A stretch of DNA of 17,969 nt from Hemicentrotus pulcherrimus. Lineage: Eukaryota > Echinodermata > Echinoidea > Camarodonta > Strongylocentrotidae. Below the pieces are notes generated by a model. That model was not told the origin of the DNA, did no database searches, and saw only the letters and a list, made by a program, of their open reading frames with translations. Position numbers and translations under genes: made by a program. This document shows positions 7,978-15,700 of this stretch, in pieces. Position 1 is the first letter of the stretch; every line of letters starts with the position of its first letter. The stretch is taken from NCBI GenBank assembly GCA_003118195.1, contig BEXV01002667.1, forward strand, positions 2,702 through 20,670, read 5' to 3'.

Positions 7978-10900
7978 CTTAAAACAAAGAAAGAAACAGA
8001 AATATACATATATATGAAAAATACATAAACAAAGAAATACATGAACAATACATGGACAAGTCATAGTCAATTTTTATCTCCTGTCATCTGACTTCTATTT
8101 GGCTATTATCATGGAGTTAATTGCTTGGGGGAGTATCTTACTTGAAGACCCTGTCAGAAGAAAAATTGAAAAAGATGAATTATATATATGCGGGAAGCTT
8201 ATAAACCATAGATTAAAATGATATCAATTACATGTTATTTTTGTGTCTGCCAGATGATTGCGAGCTCTCTGAAAACTCGAAATCTAAAGCTTCAAAAATC
8301 AAAAGTTGTTGGCCTAAAGACTAGCTATCAACTTGATGACATCATATTATGTAAAGTAAGCATATTCACAATGACTTTGCGTTAATCAAGCATTGCTCAT
8401 TGGCTCAGCTAGATAGGTGAGCAGATCAGGTCCACTTGTTACGTCCTCACTGTAACTGCAGTACATTTGACCTCTCTTGGCCCATAATGTGGAGGGGAGC
8501 TGAAAATGGGGTTTTATTTGCTTTTGCGCAATGTTGAAAGGAAAAATATTTGTTATCGCTTTATAATTGTATTAAACAATCACTCAGCTTTCCATTGATA
8601 TAAAGTTGTATTTACATCGGAGAGGGTGTTTAAAAAGGGTAGTTGTCTGGTGGTAGTCTGAGAGTAGTTATTTTGATGCATACAAACAGACTCTTAATAT
8701 CTGAAGGAATGACCTCAAAATGAATGGACTGATTGAAGCAACAAAATGAAGAAGCAGAACAACAGGCAAGGGTTCGAAGTGCAGCCCGGCACCAACGTCC
8801 TTTGGCAAGATGTTGATTTACATTTGCAGGGTAATAATGTCTTATGCTAAGTTCACACCGACGCCGAATTGATGGCGAATTAAATCGGCGAGCAAAGCGG
8901 CGGCAAAGCGTAAAGACCGTAATAGAGCATGAGAAAGCTTGAAGCAATTCGAGACATTCGGCAAGAGCGTGAACAATTTTTAAACTGTTTAAAAATTTGA
9001 GGCGATCTGTCACGAATTGCGTAAAGCGGGGAGAGCGTATTAAAGCTTATCAAAGCATCACAAAGCTTATCAAAGTTTTGCTCAAAGCGTAGGAAAGCTT
9101 AACAGAGTTTAAATTTTTGGCGCTCTTGCCGAATGTCCCGAATTGCTCAAAGCTTTCTCACGCTCTATTACGGTCTTAACGCTTTAATTAAGCTTTGTTA
9201 CGCTTTGCCGCCGCTTTGCTCGCCGCTTTAATTCGGCGTCGGTGCGAACTTAGCATAACATATCTGAGGAGATTGTGAGATTTTTTGAAAAGTTACGTCG
9301 AATTGAATGCCGGTTTAAAGCGCGACATTCGGCGTCGGTGTGAACTGTGCATAAGCGCTGTGAATCGCGTATATGAGCAATATATAAGTGGCAGTTAACA
9401 TTTCATCAACACCCCCAATGCATGAAGCACAATATAAGATCCTTATTCAAATGTCAACAAATGCAATGCAAGTTTTCTATTACCCCTGTCCCTCCTCTGC
9501 AAGTTTTAAAAGTGTATTACCCCAGCACAAACATTCTGCAGCAAGTATGAGGAATCTTTTAAAGCAAAATCACGAATACAGTGTATTTAGTTTGCTCGTA
9601 TACATTATTTTTTAGAAAAAAGGAGAAGAAAGTATCGTTCAAAACATCAGTCCAAAGGCCTAAAGTTAGGAATATTTTCTCTAAAATGGGAATGGTTGCA
9701 GATATGGAATACCAGAATGCTTTCATGTATAAACAGTCCCCTCCATACACTCATTCCTCTAGCTGTAACCTCATTGGCCCACAGCTTTGGAATGGGTTGC
9801 CAGATGTTTTAAAAGAAATATCAACTGTTCCTGATTCAGAAAAAAAAAAATCAATCATATTCTTATTATTGAGTAGTTTAATTTGATTTAATTGCCTTTT
9901 ATGTGATTTAGGTAAATAGTTATGTTGTGTTTTATGTGATTATGCTACGTTATATTCTCTGTTTGTTTGATTGTTTTTTAAACAAATAATGTATTTCTCT
10001 TGAAGGGTGGTACTATAGGGGATCAGTCTTGACAGGCCAATGGCCTTTGTTGATCCCTCGCATCCACCACACTTCATCCTTCTTTCATAGTATCATGTCA
10101 ATAAATGTTTTTATTTTTATATTGTTTAATTTATACTGATTTGTTTGTTTATCTTTTGGTGTATTTTTTGAAAGAGATGTGAAATAAAATGGAATTGAAT
10201 TGAATCTCCCGGCCCCTTCCACACATAAACCTGCCTTACCTGTGCTGTATTGTAGATGAGTGTGAAGGCAAAGAAGAAGTTTGCATTGGCACTGCCAGCA
10301 TAGATCCAGAGATGCCAGAGAACCGGGGCCAAGACCGAAGCTAGCAGTATCATCACGCCAACCACCAGGCTGTTACGGAAATCTGTACAAGGGGATAACA
10401 GGGAATTGGAGAGATAGATAGATAGATAGTTTATTTGGTTTCCACAATATACCATATTACAAAGAGTGTAACAACATATTGAAAATGATTAAAATATACA
10501 TGTACTTACAATACCTGTACACACTATTCAGAATGGTGTCCATTAAGTTGAACTTAAGAGATATAGTGGCGGAGCCTATGGAAAAGCAGAGCTCGTTGTG
10601 GATAGGCTCCTTAAATTACAAATGACATAATTAACTAAAGCAAAGTCTATAAAATACAAATACACAATAAAACAGGGGAAGGGAGATTACAGGGATACAT
10701 ACACCGATACTCGCAATTAACTACAAGAGACAATGGAAAGGGAAGGGAATATATCTGCAGCTTATTAAAACAATATTTACAATATAGTTTGTTCTCTATA
10801 TGAGTATAATACAAACATATGGTAGTTGGCATGGTCATACCGTCATTGTAATGAACAAAAGTATACAACTTAGATGAGTGCTCTAGGCTCAAGATAATTA

Positions 10901-11650
10901 TAATTCTTTAGACAGCATAACATATCAAACAAATTTTGTTTAAGTGGAACAAGGAGGTGATCTTTATAGACGGTGGTCTTTCTATACAGCCCCTTGTTAA
11001 AGCCACACTGTTTTCAGTGTGTATTGCCTCATAATTCGCTTGCACCAAAGTTGGTCGAGTTCTCGCCATCACCAATACAGCCAAAATGCCAGGATGTAGC
11101 CTCTTGGAAGTAATTTCGAGCTACTTCCGGGACTTAAACACTTCCAGTGAATGGTGGTACGCCCGCGGTTCACATATTAAGCATGTGCACTGTGGAACGT
11201 ACATGTAAAAAGCTATTTCTAGGTTCCGTAATTTTTGTGAAGGCAGCAAACAAACAAAACTAGAGAAGGATTCTCCAAAACATATCAACGACTAGATTGA
11301 AACAATGAAAGGCAGTGCTCTAAACTTTGAGAAAATGATCGGATTAACTTTGGAATACCGGTACCCCATTGGAATGTAGTATGTCTGTTGGTCATCCAAC
11401 TAGCCTCCAAACCCTTTATTGTAATCCTGTACGTTGGTATTTTAGATCAATTTTCGCACTTGCCAACGGACACAACCAAAGAAAGTTGATGTTATAATTT
11501 CTATGCTTCTACTTGCCCATCACACATCCAAAGACCCAAATATCTTACTTTTAGTATGCTTAACAATATTTTTTATAAGTTTTTCTTAATGATCCATTCT
11601 TGAAATAGCCTGAAAACCATGATAAATCACTGTGTTACTGTCGGAAAATA

Positions 11651-11681
<31 letters not shown>

Positions 11682-12743
11682 ATCAATACTGGTATGCACA
11701 GCGCAGACAGCGTCTCACAAAATGGTCAGAGAGACAAGTTCAACACTACCAATTTAAATGCAGGTATCAAATTTAACACATGATTCAAAGGGGTGTCGGT
11801 GAACTTGTACTTGCGACAATTTCATGAAACGCGGATGCCCATGTGTCTATGTGTCTATAAAGACCATTTGACGTTTCCAACGGCAATCTCCAGATCTGAC
11901 CATACAAATATATGAGAGGAAATCATGTGAGCCAGTGCCAGACAGGAAGTAAGATTGTCAAAATAATAGAATTCAAACCCAGATAAGAGTTTACAAAAAA
12001 CAAACATGTGAATTTCTGTCAAGTGTATACAAAAGGCTCGTCGATGTAAAAGCTCTTTGATATTTGTGATAGATAGACAATTTTGACTACACTTTCAAAA
12101 AGGCCTTTTAAAGCCTGTCTGCACTAGTTTGGCCAGGGGGATTAGACCTCCCTGCACTGTCACTGACAGGTGGTTATCTCATCAACTCAGATTTCAATAA
12201 ACATAAGAAAAAGGGGATCATGGGGGACCAAAAGGCACTGATTAGGCATTGTTTGGTATATAGAGGGCACAAGTAGCTATAAGTAGTGCAGTGGGGCGCT
12301 TTAACCTTTGATTACCAAGCCCTAGTTAACTTGAGTGGATTCAACAGAAAAAACCCATTATCAATTATCATGTTTGGTAATGGTAATGGTTTTATTAAAA
12401 ATTCTTTTGCAGCCAGATGGTTGAATTGCAGAACTTTGTACATTGTAAAAACATAAATATTTATACAAACATAAAATGTATTAAGACATATTAATGAATT
12501 TTCTAAATAAATAAATCAGTGTACAGATACATACATATATATACACAAATTAATACAATTCATAAAATTTGCTTAACATTCCATTCCACAATCAGCATAG
12601 GGCTAGAGGAAAATATAGAAGAGAGGTAAGGGGGATAATACTGCAGACAGCACTGGAGATCCAGGAAAAGTGTGAGATAGAGACAGACAGAGAGGAAGAG
12701 AAAGAGAAAAAGGTAGAGAGGGAGAGAGAAAAAAGTCAAAGCG

Positions 12744-12777
<34 letters not shown>

Positions 12778-15700
12778 ATGCCGAGGATGAAAGTGTATAT
12801 CAGACTAATTTCGAAAATAAGGTAAAAAGTAAAAAGTTTCTCTGAATTCTTCTAAATAAATTTTAAGCAATCTTGATCCATCTCCAAACTCATTCTGATG
12901 GCTGGATGCCTAACAAAATAACTTCTTTTTAAAACCTATCATCGACCCACAGTTCCCTTCCAAAATCCTAGCAGTAATGGATTCTGAGGGCCTTATATCA
13001 ATAATTGTTTCCCTTACAACAAATATACACTGTTGTTCCTTTTTCCTGGCACTTGCTAATTTACCAAAATTTTCCTGGAATTACAGGAAATCCTTGTCTG
13101 CCAGTCTGGGAAACGGAAACTCCAACTTCACTGGCTACTAGAGGGATATTTTTTTTTTAATGTACAATTTATATCACATGGAAACTCTTTTAAACTATTT
13201 CAAATCACTAAACTTTATTTCAAAACATACTAGTTTATAGAGCTCCTTATTCCAATTTTGTTGGGTAACGATTAGTGCTGTCATCGAGAAAAAAAATCTT
13301 TGTCGACATGTCGTCTTGAATTTTAGCCGACAACGACACATTGTCGACAGAAACTTTTATGGGAAAGCTTTTATGAAACATCCCCAGGGCATGCAGACCG
13401 ACCGGTACGGCCGGCCGGCGTGCATGCCAACAATTGTTCGTGAATGATTTTTATTTGCTGCAGCCGTGTAAGTAAGATGACCGATTTCGAGTTTGTGTTC
13501 ACTTTGAAATACAAATTACACAAAACCAAAGTGTTTTGTTATAAAAACAGTGTTGTTTGTAAAATGATTCAAAGTGCGTGTAAAGCCTATAAATGGGTTG
13601 ATTCTTGTCGACAATATACTATCCCTGTCGACATGTCGCCTTCCCGTAAAAATGCACTTTTATCGACAAGGTTGTCGACAGAAGGCTTGTCGATGACAGC
13701 ACTAGTAACGATTGTGTTAGAAGAGTTATGGAGTTACGCAAATACTCAAATTGCCACGGAAACGCATTCACAAGCCACATATTAAATTTGAATTCATTAC
13801 CTGAAACTATCAACGATAAATTATTGCGTAAATTGGAATGTAGTGTACAATGAAATGGTAAAGTAAGGGATCCTTCGTTATCCTTACCATGGCCCCAAAA
13901 GATATCAACTCTGCAACAAACAATTAAAATGACAGATATTCCATTTTACCCAAACATAACAGACATTCTCCAGACGAAACAAGACCTATTACATATTTCT
14001 AGTACATGTGTACACCAGTAACCTAAATGACCCCATGACCTTTGTCCCTTTGAAGAAGATATGATCCGTGCATCTTTGGACTTGGTTCGATTTCGTGGTT
14101 TCGAGGACCTCGCGGGGACCAAGTGTCCAAAGCTAACAGATGAAAGGAAAGAACGCACAGAACCATGACGACATGTGCTACTTACAGTGGAACGTATGAG
14201 ACCAGATGGGTAGGAGGGCTAGGTAGAGAGTGGTGTCCCCAACCGATGGATACGACTTGAAGATGGCGATCAGAATACACTGGACCAGCATTATGAACAA
14301 AGGGTGCCCTCTGAAAAGATGACAGAAGAATGGAGGAAAATGATGGTGAATAATAATATGCTGGATTGATATGGCGCTTGATACAAAACACCGTCTCTTA
14401 AGCGCTCTTCTGATATCATTACCCTGGTCATCATTCACGCACAATGTGCACCATCTCCACTACCTGGGGAGTATTCCTACCACAAGGTCACTGTGAGGGC
14501 ACATGGCAATTACTAACACAAAGGTTTTTGTCATCCTACCAGGTCCTCAATTCTCTCCTGGGTATAGAGTGGCAAATGTAAATTAATGCCTTTCAAAAAG
14601 GGATTAGTGTTGTTTTGCTTAAACCACTCTTCTACCACACATCTAAGACATATCATTATATACAGGGTACAACAATAATCCCTACCGCATTTGGCTGGAA
14701 CCAAGGCAACTTAAGTAGCGCTTAATTTTTACTGGCGAATTTGCCGGGATTTGGCTGTCACATGAATTTCTTGTCAAAACAGGCCACACAGTATTGGACT
14801 TCATCTTCACTGTCAATAGGACTAAGAATATGAAAATGTATTTTGCCAATATCACTAATGATGTAAATTTCTTACAAATATAGAACTTCAGTATCTTCAT
14901 GTGACCTTGGTGCATATTACAGAAAAATTCCTAAAAATTTCTGACGATAGTGCACAGTCATGGCTTTGGAAAAGATGCCTCTTGTGGTGCAACTGCCAAG
15001 CTTTTCAGAGAGTTTCTCCAAGCACTGGCGTTAGCCAATGCTGTTAGATTTCTTATGCTTACTGCTTGGGTATTTTTCAAAATTTGTAACTATCAAGCAA
15101 GAGTAAGAAATGTAAATAATGGATTATTAGCATATTGTAGTATAGCAGAATACATGTTTTAGATCACCAGAAGTTAGTGTGTCTACAATATCGCAGAGGT
15201 ATCGGAGACGCAATGCATTATGGGAATGTATATTGCTATATGCAGTACCGAGAATTGATATCATATATCATAAGGGGGTTACCTTAGTATTTGAGCAGAC
15301 CAAACTTCCTATTACCGGTACCTGTAAAACTAGAAAATTTTATGCATGAAATGTTCACAAAATTTGCCAATGGTTTAAAATCGCAAAAGTTTCATGCCAT
15401 GAAATAGTCAAACTATAACTGACGCAAAACTGTTTTTTCTTCTTCAAATTTTGAAAGATTACTGCCATGTAAATGGCTCTCTCCTGACGTCATCAATGCT
15501 TCGTGAACAAAATTTCACGTTGTAAAAGTAGACTAGATGTACAGCCTCGAGCAAGGTACCAAATTAGCAACAAAATAATTACCGGTACTAAAAAAACCAA
15601 CCTATCAAAAGTGTACACTATGGCTGAGAAAAACAAGAAAGCAACAGAGGCAAAAATGGAGACAGACAAGTGCTTTACCTCATTTTAATTGCCAAGGGAG

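Larger units (their letters stand above)
7978..10239 (-). other. PIGU: PIGU intron, 2262 bases
   Basis: Starts gtaagg and ends ttaag. It contains a plus-strand LINE 3' end (about 9630-10205), i.e. antisense to PIGU, and the foldback element (8842-9258) with an extra terminus (9328-9354). The part between 7985 and 8600 is AT-rich with no recognisable feature. Confidence 0.85.
10383..14185 (-). other. PIGU: PIGU intron, 3803 bases
   Basis: The largest intron, starting gtaagt and ending tacag. It holds the hAT-type element (13273-13704), two minus-strand non-LTR 3' ends (from 10411 and from 12375), the inverted relative of the repeat at 3847 (12111-12298), AC and AT microsatellites and a stem-loop (14074-14132). 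The stretch 11000-11640 shows nothing I can name. Confidence 0.85.

Noticed and set aside
7864..8070. 68-codon frame taken whole as a gene
   Set aside because: Only 7864-7977 is coding (last PIGU exon); the part up to 8070 is T-rich intron with an acceptor at 7979-7978.
8630..9013. 127-codon open frame on the minus strand, the longest in the window
   Set aside because: Its N-terminal coding half lies in an arm of the foldback element; it has no domain and the interval is inside a PIGU intron.
9581..9886. 101-codon plus-strand frame as a host gene
   Set aside because: The GPQLWNGLP core marks it as the tail of a LINE protein, and the start region is unrelated low-complexity sequence.
12569..12778. 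69-codon frame ending in Ile-Tyr repeats
   Set aside because: Translation of GA-rich sequence and the AT microsatellite.
13444..13785. 113-codon open frame on the plus strand
   Set aside because: It starts inside the hAT-type MITE and runs out through its right end and target duplication; no transposase motif is present.
14183..14194. TTACAGTGGAAC as another end of the CAGTGGAACC transposon
   Set aside because: It is the PIGU donor site plus coding sequence read on the opposite strand; the match stops after CAGTGGAAC.
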